Below are positions 27,523 through 38,002 of a stretch of 64,000 nucleotides of DNA, one piece after another. The notes below the pieces were generated by a model. That model did not search any database. It worked only from the letters and a program-made list of their open reading frames with translations, and had not been told where the DNA came from. Origin of the DNA: Trypanosoma brucei gambiense DAL972 (taxonomy: Eukaryota > Euglenozoa > Kinetoplastea > Trypanosomatida > Trypanosomatidae); contig NC_026743.1 of the NCBI RefSeq assembly GCF_000210295.1, forward strand, positions 1,240,001 through 1,304,000. The letters run 5' to 3'. A program made the position numbers and the translations under genes. Every line of letters starts with the position of its first letter. The stretch's first letter is position 1.

Positions 27523-28275
27523 AAGTGTTGGGGTGCCGAAACATGGTGTAGAGCGACATGTGTATTTATTTTAGGTGTCACCGTTGTTATCGACGGGCAA
27601 GGACTGTGAGAGGACATTACACGTTGGTGGCGGAGTGTGGGGTGCGTGGGTAATGAAATACTATGAACGAAGGGTTGTTTTACACATAAATATTTTACGT
27701 ACTATGTGGTTTCAAGTGCAAACGTATTGGCGACTGTTGTTCGGCACAGGGTGAACCAACACTCAGTTTCCGTTTCTCTTACTTTATACCGCTGTTTCTT
27801 TTCTTTCACTAAACTTCTTCTTTTTACTTTTTTTTTTTCTTCTTCAGTCATGTATTTCGTGTGTTGTGGCGTCGAGGACGCGATATGGTGCTAGAAGTCA
27901 TTGTCTTTTTTCCCCTATTTTGCTTTAAAATATCGCATTAACAATATTTCGTGTGTGTTCGTGGGGGGGGCGGTGGTGAAGGCGCGATAGCGCCTAACAA
28001 ACAAAAAGGGTGGAATATAAGTTGGGTCTTTGCACCCAGCTGCTTTTTTTTTTTTTTGCAGTCCCCTCACATGGGGTAGGTCGAATGATGCAGGAAATTA
28101 AAAAAAAAAACGGTAATTTTTGGTTATCTTCAATGTTTTTTAAAAATGTTGGAATCATCTTTTTATTTTTATTTTAAAGAAACTTTCCTTTCCCTCTCTT
28201 TTCCGTCATGCTACTCGGTGGTTTCACACATGTAAATAAAAAGGGGGAGGATCACTCAGTTATCTTCCGAAGCAA
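27523..28275 (+). other. Intergenic region, MKK5 to DEAH helicase
   Basis: About 750 nt holds T-rich tracts (27799-27845, 28043-28058, 28157-28206) and a G-run of eight near 27963. Nothing else is recognised. Confidence 0.6.
28184..28243 (+). promoter_or_regulatory. Candidate spliced-leader acceptor for the DEAH helicase
   Basis: A pyrimidine tract (28184-28206) is followed by the first AG at 28242-28243, giving a 32-nt leader. The tract just upstream has AG at 28178-28179. That site would put an out-of-frame ATG at 28208 ahead of the gene, so the downstream site is preferred. Confidence 0.45.
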
Positions 28276-30918
28276 ATGGACAGGGAAGCCATGCGTCGGG
28301 CTCAGCAGGCATCTCGTGATGCTTATTTACGCAAGCGGGCTGCTATGCGAGAGAAGGCAGCATCTGTTGTCCTGCAGGAGAAGATCACTGAGATAGAGGC
28401 CGGAGTGTTGCCCAGTTCCTTTACTGAAATTGAGTTGTTAAGCAAGCGTGCTCAAGAGGTGAAGGCTGCTGAGCGGCTGCAGGTTGCAGCAAACATGCGA
28501 CAGGAAATAATCACGCTGGATGGGGGACCGGCTCTTGGAGAAAAGCGCCATCGGGATGTGGTGGTTCCACCGCTGATCCAGGAGGAAATGATTGTCCAGG
28601 AGGATACGCAGAGACACGCGGAGGCGTCTCACGGTTTTGTGGCGATGGACAAAGCCATCATTGATGATCGCATCGAGAAGCATGATTACACGGAAGAAGT
28701 GACAGAAGAGGAGATAAAGCGTGAGCGCACAGCGGCGCTACAAAATCAGAACCGCCGGTTGCAGGAGCAGCGCCGCTCTCTTCCCATTTATCAGTCGCGT
28801 GGTGCACTTCTTGAACTGATTCGGAACAATCCCGTGGTGATCATTGTGGGAGAAACTGGTTCAGGTAAGACAACGCAGCTGCTTCAGTACCTCTACGAGG
28901 AGAATTTACACGAACCTGCCCCACCCACGTCTGCGAACGGGGAAGGTGTGACATCTGAACCCGTAGGGGAAGTGACACAAGGGAAGCGACTTATATGCAC
29001 GCAGCCGAGGAGGCTCGCTGCCATTAGTGTTGCCGAGCGTGTAGCACAAGAAATGAATACGCGATGTGGTAGCATCGTAGGATACAAGGTGCGTTTTGAT
29101 GACCGTACGGGGCCGCTGACACGTGTTCTTTTCGTGACGGATGGTATGATGCTGAAGGAAGTTGTCGGAGACCCAAGCCTTAACACAGTCGCCGCCATCA
29201 TGGTGGATGAAGCCCATGAAAGGTCCCTCAATACTGACATACTCCTTGGACTGCTAAAGGATATCATACGGGGTAACAAACAGTTGAGGGTAATTGTGGC
29301 GAGTGCGACAATAAATGCGGATAAATTTAGCGACTTCTTTAATAGAGCACCCATATTTACAGTAAAAGGCCGCTCCTTTCCCGTTGATACTTCGTACATC
29401 ACTGAACCAGTTGCTGACTATGTGAAGGCCAGTGTGGATTGTATACTCATGCTCCACGCTACGAAGCCGCTGCCAGGGGACATCCTTGTCTTTCTTCCAG
29501 GACAGGAAGAAATCGAAAGTTGTGCTGCCGCCGTTCGCGAGGCTCTTGTTGAGACCGCCGGTCAACTCCGTCCTTTGTTGGTTCTTCCCGTCTATTCCTC
29601 CCTTCCCCCTCGTGAGCAGAAGCGGATATATGAGGTGCCTCCGCCAAACACCAGGAAGGTTGTTATCGCCACAAATATTGCGGAAACGTCCATCACTATT
29701 GATGGCATAGTGTATGTTGTGGACTGTGGACTGTGTAAGCAGAATTACTATAACCACCGGGCAATGATAGAGGAACTTCGGGTGCTTCCCATTTCACAGG
29801 CAAGTGCTACACAGCGGGCGGGCCGTGCTGGGCGTACACGGGAAGGTGATTGTTATCGTCTTTACACAACCTACACGTTTCATAATGAGTTCCCCTCGGA
29901 AACCGTTCCCGAGATTTTGCGGTCTTCGATGAGCTCTGTCGTTCTGCAACTCAAGGCTCTTGGCATCAACAATTTACTTCAGTTTGAGTTTATTGATGCA
30001 CCGTCGACGGCCTCACTAGAGCGAGCCTTGGATCACCTATACCTGCTTGGTGCCATGAAGCAAGATGGCCGACTGACACTTACCGGGAGGCGCATGGCAG
30101 AGTTCCCTTTGGATCCGTCGCTAAGCAAATGTGTTATTCGTGCCTCTGCAATGGGGTGCTTGCGACACATGGCAATTGCTGTGGCGATGCTTTCTTTGGA
30201 CTCCATTTTCATAAATACAAGAGATCCAAAGGAGCGTATAGCCATGACGAGCGCAAGGGATAAGATGTTTTCCTCCGGCAATGGCGATGTTGTTGGCTAT
30301 GTTCGGCTAATGGAGGAGTGGCTGCGGTCAGGGTCCTTGAAGCAGGAATTCTGCGATACAAATTATGTGAATTCCAAGTCTCTCTTGCGCGCGCGGGACA
30401 TTCTTGACCAAATACTCAAAACGTGTGAGCGACTTGGTTTTGATCTTCCAAATGGACAGGAAGCTGATGCTCTCTCTGTAGAGGCTTTGACAAAAGCTCT
30501 GCTTTCAGGGTTCTTTATGAACGTTTCCGTACTAGGTCTGGATAAACGAACGTACTCCATTGTGCGCCCGATTGACCCCACCGTAAGTCGTTTGGGTGCT
30601 GCATCTCAGGTTGGCAGTGGTAATCGCTTCGGTGATGCAGAATCTGCGGTGGAGTTACATCCCTCAAGTTATCTTTTCCGAACTGGCACGAGCACACATG
30701 GTGAGAGAAGTAAAGGTTTACCTCCTACTCCTTCCATGGTTGCGATGGAAGAAAGGCCACGCCTCGTAGTTTTTACACAGCTTCGCTGCACGAAAAAGCG
30801 GTACATGATGCACGTTACGGCCGTCCCATCCGCCAACTGGGTGTTGGCCGTCGCCCCTGTAAATTACTTTACAAAGGAGGAGTTGGAGGTCGAAACGCAC
30901 CAGCGGAAACACGTTTGA
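28276..30918 (+). CDS. DEAH-box RNA helicase, Prp2/DHX16-like
   Basis: This 880-residue SF2 RNA helicase is predicted to act in the nucleus on spliceosomal ribonucleoprotein, probably in trans-splicing. All core motifs are present: GETGSGKT near 192-199, TQPRRLAA, TDGMMLKE, DEAH at 311-314, the SAT motif (ASATI), FLPGQEEIE, TNIAETSITI and QRAGRAGR starting at 513. They are followed by the winged-helix, ratchet and OB-fold regions. The end (WVLAVAPVNYF then KEELE) resembles the WLxEVAPHYY end of Prp2/DHX16 rather than Prp22 or Prp43. The N-terminal 165 residues are charged and helical with no S1 domain, which also argues against Prp22/DHX8. A short insertion (about 215-235) interrupts the region after the P-loop. 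Paralogue assignment needs a tree, so no symbol is given. Confidence 0.85.
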   Translation: MDREAMRRAQQASRDAYLRKRAAMREKAASVVLQEKITEIEAGVLPSSFTEIELLSKRAQEVKAAERLQVAANMRQEIITLDGGPALGEKRHRDVVVPPLIQEEMIVQEDTQRHAEASHGFVAMDKAIIDDRIEKHDYTEEVTEEEIKRERTAALQNQNRRLQEQRRSLPIYQSRGALLELIRNNPVVIIVGETGSGKTTQLLQYLYEENLHEPAPPTSANGEGVTSEPVGEVTQGKRLICTQPRRLAAISVAERVAQEMNTRCGSIVGYKVRFDDRTGPLTRVLFVTDGMMLKEVVGDPSLNTVAAIMVDEAHERSLNTDILLGLLKDIIRGNKQLRVIVASATINADKFSDFFNRAPIFTVKGRSFPVDTSYITEPVADYVKASVDCILMLHATKPLPGDILVFLPGQEEIESCAAAVREALVETAGQLRPLLVLPVYSSLPPREQKRIYEVPPPNTRKVVIATNIAETSITIDGIVYVVDCGLCKQNYYNHRAMIEELRVLPISQASATQRAGRAGRTREGDCYRLYTTYTFHNEFPSETVPEILRSSMSSVVLQLKALGINNLLQFEFIDAPSTASLERALDHLYLLGAMKQDGRLTLTGRRMAEFPLDPSLSKCVIRASAMGCLRHMAIAVAMLSLDSIFINTRDPKERIAMTSARDKMFSSGNGDVVGYVRLMEEWLRSGSLKQEFCDTNYVNSKSLLRARDILDQILKTCERLGFDLPNGQEADALSVEALTKALLSGFFMNVSVLGLDKRTYSIVRPIDPTVSRLGAASQVGSGNRFGDAESAVELHPSSYLFRTGTSTHGERSKGLPPTPSMVAMEERPRLVVFTQLRCTKKRYMMHVTAVPSANWVLAVAPVNYFTKEELEVETHQRKHV

Positions 30919-31365
30919 AAAATCGTTGACTGGCTTTCCCAACCCCGCTGCAGTGGATGGGATGGTGTCTGGTAAGGGCACGTATTTGGCGTCGGATTCG
31001 TTGTTCTTTGGGTGATATTTTGTTCCCTTGAAGCCGTTGCGGCTGTCGTACGCTTTCTCGGTTAGGCAACGGTGATGCGACTATCCATAAAGCGCGTTAA
31101 TGACAATTCTCCTCTTTCGCCTGTGTTGTGACAACACTGGTACTTCGTTCATCTCACTCTTTTGTTTTCCCTTACTCCCTTTCGGAATTGCTTTGTAGGG
31201 GTTGAACATAGTGAACAGTTTAGAACCCTGTCGTCGGACGGGTATTGGACGGTGAAAGTTTATGGTGAACTGGTGTTCCACCTCCGTCTCATCACGGGGT
31301 TGAATGGTAGGTTCTGTTATTACCATTATTTATAGCACTTTTCGGGGACACCACCGGGGCTCATC
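30919..31365 (+). other. Intergenic region, DEAH helicase to NFU
   Basis: About 450 nt holds a C/T-rich tract at 31157-31180 with a downstream AG at 31197-31198. Nothing else is recognised. Confidence 0.6.
31157..31198 (+). promoter_or_regulatory. Candidate spliced-leader acceptor for the NFU gene
   Basis: A T/C tract is followed by AG at 31197-31198, predicting a 5' UTR of about 167 nt. Confidence 0.5.
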
Positions 31366-32151
31366 ATGCTACGTGGCACACGGCTCATGTTGATGATGCA
31401 GTTGCACTCTCTCCCAACGCCAAATCCTTCTTGTTACACTTTTCATATCCCATCATCCACGTACGACAACTTTATTCCGGATGGTCAGACATGCGATGTT
31501 GCGCATATGAGCCTTGCGTGGGTTCATCCGCTTAGTCAGGGTATCTTCGAACAGTACCCGCAGGAGGTAGCGAGTGTCTTCATTGCTCCCCGGCATACGT
31601 CCATAACGGTACATCCCCACGTCGACTGGAATAAATTGGAGTGGAGTATCAGTTCTTTTATCGGGCATTACCTTGTCTTCACAAACGCATGCTTTCCTGC
31701 CGCAGCAGAATATGCTTTGCTTGAGGATGACCTTGTGATCCATGAGGATGACTCGGAGGTTTTGCAGTGCATTAAGGAGTTGGTGCGGGGACAGGTGCGC
31801 CCAATGGTTCAGCGTGACGGTGGTGACGTGAAACTCCTTAACTTCAACGAAAAAACAGGTGTTGTATCACTTGCTATGCTCGGTGCGTGCCGCACCTGTC
31901 CATCATCACAAAACACGTTAAAGGATGGTGTGGAGCGACTATTGAAGCACTTCTTGCCGGAGGTGAAGGAAGTAGTGGAGGCGAAAGGGCATGCATTCTA
32001 CGAGGAATACGGACTTTTGTTTGATTCGGAGAAGGCACTCCGCGAAGAAGCTGCTCGTGTAGACGCAGTGCGCCGGAGAAAAATTTCTATCTACACCACG
32101 GCGCCACTCATGCCTTTTGAGGCGTTGAATGAGCCCGATGGGGATGAGTGA
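31366..32151 (+). CDS. Nfu-type iron-sulfur cluster carrier
   Basis: The protein has 261 residues. Nfu proteins carry [4Fe-4S] clusters to late targets such as lipoyl synthase, usually in mitochondria. Residues about 10-105 match the Nfu N-terminal domain, beginning with the typical PTPNP motif. Residues about 125-205 are the NifU-like C-terminal domain with GGD and the cluster-binding Cys pair C175-R-T-C178. A tail of about 45 residues after this domain is rich in charged residues and is longer than in most Nfu proteins. The N-terminus before the Nfu domain is only about ten residues (MLRGTRLMLM), short for a mitochondrial presequence. T. brucei has, as I recall, three Nfu paralogues, and I cannot say which this is. 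Confidence 0.88.
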   Translation: MLRGTRLMLMMQLHSLPTPNPSCYTFHIPSSTYDNFIPDGQTCDVAHMSLAWVHPLSQGIFEQYPQEVASVFIAPRHTSITVHPHVDWNKLEWSISSFIGHYLVFTNACFPAAAEYALLEDDLVIHEDDSEVLQCIKELVRGQVRPMVQRDGGDVKLLNFNEKTGVVSLAMLGACRTCPSSQNTLKDGVERLLKHFLPEVKEVVEAKGHAFYEEYGLLFDSEKALREEAARVDAVRRRKISIYTTAPLMPFEALNEPDGDE

Positions 32152-32518
32152 GCGTTTAAGTAACTTGCAGTTTACTGTGCGTGAATCGGCGTCACTTCCC
32201 ACTGTTGCTCTCGCGGATGGTAGTCATAGTTTACCGTTTCGATTTATGACAGTTGAGTAGCAGCGCAGAGCGTATCAAGATACTCTGGTTGTCATTTAGT
32301 GTATTCGTTATTACTTGTATCTCCTTTCCCCTCCTTCTGCCTGGCATCACTGGCCCGCATACCGGAATGTTTCAACTTTAGTTGTGCTCTTTCTCGTCTC
32401 TTTAAACTATTTCACTCCGCTCCTTTTCCCCCCTTTTTTCAAAAAAAACCTGTAAAACGTCATACTGCTATTTGTACATTAGTGTGGAGCCACGTGGAAT
32501 TAAGAGAGGGAGCTAAGT
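32152..32518 (+). other. Intergenic region, NFU to eIF6
   Basis: About 370 nt holds T/C-rich sequence from 32312 onward and a strong tract at 32411-32440 that serves as the likely acceptor signal. Nothing else is seen. Confidence 0.6.
32411..32482 (+). promoter_or_regulatory. Candidate spliced-leader acceptor for eIF6
   Basis: A long C/T tract (32411-32440) is followed, after an A-run, by the first AG at 32481-32482. It predicts a 36-nt 5' UTR. Confidence 0.55.
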
Positions 32519-33265
32519 ATGACACTGCGTACGCGCTTCGAGAGCTCTGACGATGTGGGTGTATTTGCCCGCCTAACGAACGCGTATTGTCTTGTCGCGG
32601 CTGGTGCTTCACAGAACTTCTATTCTGTGTTTGAGCAGGAGTTGGCATCACATATTCCCGTTGTGTACACGTCCATTGGCGGTTCTCGCGTTGTGGGCCG
32701 TCTGACGATTGGAAACCGCCATGGTCTCGTCGTGCCATCCATCACCACTGACCAGGAGCTCCAACATCTGCGCAACTCCCTTCCTGATTCTGTGAAGGTG
32801 CAGATGGTGGAAGAGCGGCTCAGTGCGTTAGGAAACTGCGTTGTATGCAATGACCACGTTGCACTTATCCACACGGATCTGAGTCGGGAGACGGAGGAAG
32901 TGATTCGTGACACGCTGCAGGTGCAGACATTCCGTACATCCATTGCAGAGAATGCTCTGGTCGGTAGCTACGCAGCCGTGACGAATAAAGGTTGCATGGT
33001 GCATCCAAAGACACCAGCACAAGATATGGATGAGATTGCTTCACTTCTGCAGGTCCCCGTGGTGGCTGGGACAATTAACCGCGGTAATGCAGCCATTGGC
33101 TCCGGTCTTGTGGTGAATGACTGGGCAGCGTTCTGTGGGCTCAACACCACTGCAACGGAAATAACAGTGGTGGAGCGCATCTTCCAGCTTCGTAGGGATT
33201 TAGGTGGGGATGAGTCGAACTTACTGCAGCAGTTGCGCGATACGTTGGTGGATGAACTGGCATAA
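32519..33265 (+). CDS. EIF6: Eukaryotic translation initiation factor 6 (60S anti-association factor)
   Basis: The 248-residue length is nearly the same as in other eukaryotes. eIF6 binds the 60S subunit, is needed for its maturation, and blocks 40S joining until released by SBDS and EFL1. The whole protein matches the five-fold pentein pattern, with repeated short units such as NRHGLVVPS, NKGCMVHPK and GSGLVVNDW. The N-terminus (TRFESSDDVGVFA) is close to the universally conserved eIF6 start. There is no extension or truncation. The ATG is the first after the predicted acceptor. The assignment is secure from sequence similarity recalled across eukaryotes. Confidence 0.96.
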   Translation: MTLRTRFESSDDVGVFARLTNAYCLVAAGASQNFYSVFEQELASHIPVVYTSIGGSRVVGRLTIGNRHGLVVPSITTDQELQHLRNSLPDSVKVQMVEERLSALGNCVVCNDHVALIHTDLSRETEEVIRDTLQVQTFRTSIAENALVGSYAAVTNKGCMVHPKTPAQDMDEIASLLQVPVVAGTINRGNAAIGSGLVVNDWAAFCGLNTTATEITVVERIFQLRRDLGGDESNLLQQLRDTLVDELA

Positions 33266-33917
33266 TGTGGTGTTAATCGTCGGGCGCATCCGAGACGAAG
33301 ATAATGGACAATTCATCTTTCGAAAGAACGTTATCTGTTGTTCCGCTTCTCTTTTTAATAGTAATCAACACTAACGCGGGCTAAAGTACCGAGTCTTTAA
33401 ACGTTTTTGTATTCTTCTCCCTTTCCTCCCCTCCCTCTTGTTTGTATGCGGGGAGAGATGCTTTGGACCAGAACGCGTTAGTGTGGGGGTTCAATCAACA
33501 ACTCAATTGCGATATTTCACTTGCCGATATCATTTGTCTATTCTATTCCTTTTCGATTTCTTCGTTAGTCGTCGTTTGATTTGCTTCTTTGACGAGGGGC
33601 AAAGAGGTGAAAAAGGAAGCAGCAACAAAGAAACGTAAAAAAAACAGATTTATATATTGGCTCATAGGGGTTAATAAAGCACGTTATATTATTATTACCG
33701 TTGTTAGTGAAGAACTGAGAAGTATAGGTTATATACCACGCTGATCTACACCTATACTTTGTTCTCAACGAAAACTGTTTTACCACATCGCATCCGAAGT
33801 CACGAGGTAAAGGGGGCGGAGGTTTAATCTGACCAAAAAAGGAGTCAGGTTACAGGTAGTGGCAAGAGGAAGAAGTGGAGGTGGTGTCGACGCTACGGTA
33901 AATAAACTGAGTGTGTG
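33266..33917 (+). other. Intergenic region, eIF6 to AMPK alpha
   Basis: About 650 nt holds a C/T-rich tract at 33406-33442 and a second at 33537-33566. No coding sequence is seen. An in-frame GTG at 33915 extends the next open frame by one codon, but the ATG at 33918 is the start. Confidence 0.6.
33406..33455 (+). promoter_or_regulatory. Candidate spliced-leader acceptor for AMPK alpha
   Basis: A strong C/T tract is followed by AG at 33454-33455 (5' UTR about 462 nt). A second tract with AG at 33567-33568 would give about 349 nt. Which is used cannot be told from sequence. Confidence 0.4.
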
Positions 33918-36107
33918 ATGAGTCAGCGGTTCGGACCGTATCGAGTGGGGGAGACGATTGGACGCGGCACATTCGCTAAAGTGAAGATTGCAGTACATGA
34001 GCTAACGGACACAAAAGTTGCCCTTAAGATCATCCCCCGGAAGGTTATGGATGATTCCAAGTCCAGCACGAAACTGACGCGCGAAATTGGGATACTGCGT
34101 ACGCTGCAGCATCCAAACATAATGAAACTCTACCAGGTGGTGCAAACCAAGCAGGATATTGTGCTGATACTGGAATATGTATCCGGTGGGGAGTTATTTG
34201 ATTATATATGCCAGCGGGGGCCGCTTGCTGAAGATGTTGTACGACACATCTTTCAGCAAATAGCAGCAGGTGTTGCATACTGTCACAGATACCGTGTCAT
34301 TCACCGTGATCTCAAACCAGAGAATATCCTGTTGGAGAAGAATACGAACACCGTGAAGATTGCTGACTTTGGTTTGTCGTCGTACACACACGATGGTCGC
34401 TTCTTAGAAACTAGCTGCGGCACACCAAACTATGCTTCACCGCAGGTGGTCAGTGGTGAGATGTATGCAGGACCCGATACAGATGTGTGGAGTTGTGGTG
34501 TAATTCTTTACACAATGTTGGTGGGCGCTCTTCCCTTCGAGGACACAAATGTGGCAGCACTCTTCCAAAAGATCAAAAAGGCGGAGTACCTGGTACCTGA
34601 AAGCGTGTCACCACAGGCACATGATCTTCTGCGGCGAATGCTGGTGGTAAACCCGCTTGAGCGCGCCACGATGGAGCAGGTAATTCAGCACCCATGGGTT
34701 CGGCCTCACTATCCCCCCTGTCTCCTGTCTTTGCACTATGATGCCATTCTTCACTCCATGCGCTTCGGCAAGTCACTGGAGCTATGTGGCGAGGAATTGG
34801 ATGAAAAAGTAGTTGAGGATGTTGCGGAACTATTCGAGGTCCCTACTAGCGAGGTTGCTGCTGCTATTTCTAAATACGACAACAGCATGTCGGGGTTGTT
34901 TACGTCTAATACGGGCACTGACGGTGAAGCTGCGACACGGTACCCTGCCCAGTCCTTCTACGAGTCTTACGCAAACGCCGTGGACGTCAAGCATTGGCCG
35001 TCGCCGCTTGTTATTTCTCATGCGGAGAAGGCTCTTCGTGATAAGGAAAATAATATGTACGTGTCGTATCTTATATTGTTACAGCGCAAACAGCAGGAGA
35101 CTCCCCTCCAAGCACTTCCCTCTTCAGATCTAACAACTGACGCTGTGGGTTCTTTCTTCATGTCAATGGGCGTGAATCAGGGTTACGGTTCTCTTACCGC
35201 CAACTCTTTGCAACCAATGTCGCTGTTTGGAATATCTCTTCCTCAAAGTTTGGCGCCACAATCAAATGGAGATGCCCTACAACTTATGCAAAAGCAAGGC
35301 AACGTAACCTTTTGTGGTTCGCTTCCCGCGCATGTGCAAGCAGAGAAGCTGGAATTGGTGGAGATAGATGCTTATATGGAAAGCTATAATAAAGTAGTGG
35401 AACCGTTCATTCCATTATACTCCTCTACATCGAAGCGTACGCTTCTGGGTAAACTGTTTCGTGTGACTGAGATCCCAGTTTCTGTCAATTCTGATTTATC
35501 TTCTTTGCGAGGGTCGTTCGCGTCCACTGTTGATGAGGAGCTCGGCGGTTCACTCATCAGGTCAATGGTCGGTTCCCGTTCAGCTCCTGCCTCATCTCAC
35601 AGAGATCCTAACCGGCTCCTTCGGCCTCTGTCCTCCACGAAGAAACAAAAAATCAGTAAAACCACAGCGGAGAAAAGTAGGGCAAAGCGGGTTGACACCG
35701 CAGGATCCGCAGCGGGAAAGTCATCGGAAGTACTTCAGTGCAATGTGGTTGCTAAACCTGGTTTTAATGGTTATATGCACAACGGTGTGCGGTTTGCCAA
35801 CATAGACGCGGCAGCGACGTTGCGCTGTGTATACAGCTCTCTGAAAGCTGAGGGGCTGCTATGGAAACAAATACGTCCTTTTTATCTTGCGGCCGTCATG
35901 CACCCGTGTGTAAAACTACAGGTGAGGATTTTTAGGATCCAGGCAAATGACCAAGTAGTTGATGTGAGAGTGTCATCGCAGAGTGGAATGATGGGTTGCG
36001 TGACGGCTGCAAAGCTCATAGATCGGTTGTGGAGTAAAGCTGTGGCCCTTACGCCTGTAAAGGTAGAAGAGGGACCACGGTTGGGTAAGTTCACCGTATG
36101 CACTTGA
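33918..36107 (+). CDS. AMPKA1: AMP-activated / SNF1-type protein kinase catalytic subunit (AMPK alpha 1)
   Basis: The protein has 729 residues from the ATG at 33918. The kinase domain spans about 8-265: glycine loop from residue 15 (GRGTFAKV), catalytic Lys 37, HRDLKPEN with Asp 131, DFG at 150-152, and the AMPK-type activation loop with Thr 165 in ETSCGTPNY, equivalent to Thr172 of mammals. The next motif reads SPQ instead of the usual APE. A UBA-like autoinhibitory segment follows (about 295-320, DEKVVEDVAELFEV). A 250-residue variable linker comes next, and a C-terminal KA1/beta-gamma-binding domain (about 630-725). T. brucei has two alpha subunits. The neighbours point to alpha 1, which I recall as a driver of slender-to-stumpy differentiation. 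Kinase class is certain; the paralogue is from context. Confidence 0.9.
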   Translation: MSQRFGPYRVGETIGRGTFAKVKIAVHELTDTKVALKIIPRKVMDDSKSSTKLTREIGILRTLQHPNIMKLYQVVQTKQDIVLILEYVSGGELFDYICQRGPLAEDVVRHIFQQIAAGVAYCHRYRVIHRDLKPENILLEKNTNTVKIADFGLSSYTHDGRFLETSCGTPNYASPQVVSGEMYAGPDTDVWSCGVILYTMLVGALPFEDTNVAALFQKIKKAEYLVPESVSPQAHDLLRRMLVVNPLERATMEQVIQHPWVRPHYPPCLLSLHYDAILHSMRFGKSLELCGEELDEKVVEDVAELFEVPTSEVAAAISKYDNSMSGLFTSNTGTDGEAATRYPAQSFYESYANAVDVKHWPSPLVISHAEKALRDKENNMYVSYLILLQRKQQETPLQALPSSDLTTDAVGSFFMSMGVNQGYGSLTANSLQPMSLFGISLPQSLAPQSNGDALQLMQKQGNVTFCGSLPAHVQAEKLELVEIDAYMESYNKVVEPFIPLYSSTSKRTLLGKLFRVTEIPVSVNSDLSSLRGSFASTVDEELGGSLIRSMVGSRSAPASSHRDPNRLLRPLSSTKKQKISKTTAEKSRAKRVDTAGSAAGKSSEVLQCNVVAKPGFNGYMHNGVRFANIDAAATLRCVYSSLKAEGLLWKQIRPFYLAAVMHPCVKLQVRIFRIQANDQVVDVRVSSQSGMMGCVTAAKLIDRLWSKAVALTPVKVEEGPRLGKFTVCT

Positions 36108-37393
36108 TGTGAGTGACAGTTTTTGTTACTTCACTCCCCTATTTCTTTCCATACTTTTTTCCTTTTTTTTTTTTTTGAAAAGAAAAGCACTTGACTTTGC
36201 TTACTCGTTTCTCACTTTGTTTTGCTTCAAATGGCCGTGTTTTACGATCGGGAAGGTTGTGTGCATTTATCATTACCGATTTTTCTCTTTTTATTTCTTT
36301 AGTTTTTGTTATTTTTGTTTGTAGTATGTGGAGATGCAGGTGATCTCCAAACGGGTCATTTTTTTTTTTTTTTGAGTTCTTGTGTTTACTTATAACTAAT
36401 GCATTACGAGAGGGAAGCTCAAGAAAAAGTAAATTCAAGTAGCGAAACCAAAGAAAGGACGTGACAGTGGTGGGAAAGAAAATAGATCAGTTAGTGAAAG
36501 GAACATACGAGTGAACTAACGGTTTTACGTTGGGGGAAAAATATTATGTGAAATAGGAAAATCTGGTGAATACAAACGTGCTTGTGCGCTTTTTTTCTTT
36601 GTTATTTATCTTTACCCAATATTTGACGGCAACTCGATTCGGGTGGTTCGACGTTGGATCGTAGGGGGTTGTGAGGGTCAGTAGTTCCTCTTTTTCGTTT
36701 CTTTTCTTCTCTTGTTAATGCTATTTCTTTTTATGTGACAGGCGAGTGTTGACTTCCGTTTTCTTTTACTTTTTTCTCTTCTTTTTTTTTTTCGTTGGGT
36801 TTAATTTAACCGGGGGTTGGGTTGTTGTCTTCCTTCATTACAATTGTCATTGTCATTATGGTCCCTTGATCAACATTGCCCTCGGCGTTGGTGTTGCTCC
36901 TATTCAAACTTTCTTTCTTCACTTTTCGTTTATCCTGCGGTTATTTCGCATTCTGTTTCGTTTCTTATCGCCCTCCCCCTCCCAACCCCCATCCCGGTGC
37001 TCAGCTTTTGAAAGGGAGATAAATATCATTTGTGTTAACAATGACAGGCGTAATGAGTGAACGAACGAATTATTTTTGGGAAACGTGTGCGTGCGTGCGT
37101 GTGTGTGTGTGTATGTGGTAATGTATGCGTCATAACTAAGGCTGAAGGCGTTTACTTCGCTTTTTCTTCAGGTCTTTTTTTTTGTTGCGTATCCTTCTCC
37201 CACTTGAGACTATTTTTTTTACTCAAAGGAGGAAGACGGAAATGTTCGGAAGGAAGTTGTGGGTGGAAGAGATAGTAGTGAAGAGGACCCGGTCTCAAAT
37301 GAAATTTGGAAATGTGTGCCATCCCCGTTTTTGGGCCTGTGCGTAACATATTTGCTCTCATAAATGATGCTAACATATGAGTACATATATGTT

Positions 37394-37412
37394 TATATAT
37401 ATATATATATAT
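37394..37412 (+). repeat. (AT)n then TGTA/TG tract
   Basis: AT alternation of about 19 nt passes into TGTATGTGTG repeats (to about 37433), within the AMPK alpha 3' flank. Confidence 0.8.
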
Positions 37413-37981
37413 GTATGTGTGTATGTGTGTGTGAATTTACATATTCGGTAGTTTGTTACTTTGAGCTTTTACTCCCTTCATTTAATGTCGTGTTGTGGTA
37501 GTAGCAAACAATTGTGCACAACTCCGCTGGTCCCTGCAACTGGTGACATTTCTTTCCACTCCCCCCATGCTATTAAGTAAATATATATATTTATTTAATT
37601 TGTGGTCTTTTTCCCCATCTTGTCGTGTATGTGTGTGCGTCTTTGTAACTGGGAGTCGGAAATGGTAGTCGAGTTCCTCTACGCCGGTTCTCTCAGTTTG
37701 CAAAAGAAACGTTTTTTTTTTTTTGCTACGGCCACTGGTGTTTTAACTTGTGTGTCCCCCCTCTATTTATTTTCATCTTTCTGTATCCCCAACATCACAC
37801 CCTTTTTAAAAAATTCCTACCCCTATTTTTCCTTATTTTTTTTCCCTAGTTGCTTTATACCTCCCATTTTTTTTCCTGCGGCACTACGACTACTCATATA
37901 TTTTTTCTTCGTTCTCTTTCTAAACTGTGCTTTTCTTACTGCCGTCACCACCTTCGAATTTATGCGCGTAGTTTCTTGCTT

Positions 37982-37999
37982 CATTTTTTTTTTTTGAAG
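37982..37999 (+). promoter_or_regulatory. Candidate spliced-leader acceptor for KREN3
   Basis: A T-run of about 13 is followed by AG at 37998-37999, giving a 5' UTR of about 198 nt that contains one short upstream reading frame. Confidence 0.55.
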
Positions 38000-38002
38000 T
38001 GC

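Noticed and set aside
36630..36670. T-arm-like sequence GGTTCGA as a possible tRNA B box
   Set aside because: The surrounding bases do not form a T stem, and no A box or cloverleaf can be drawn upstream.
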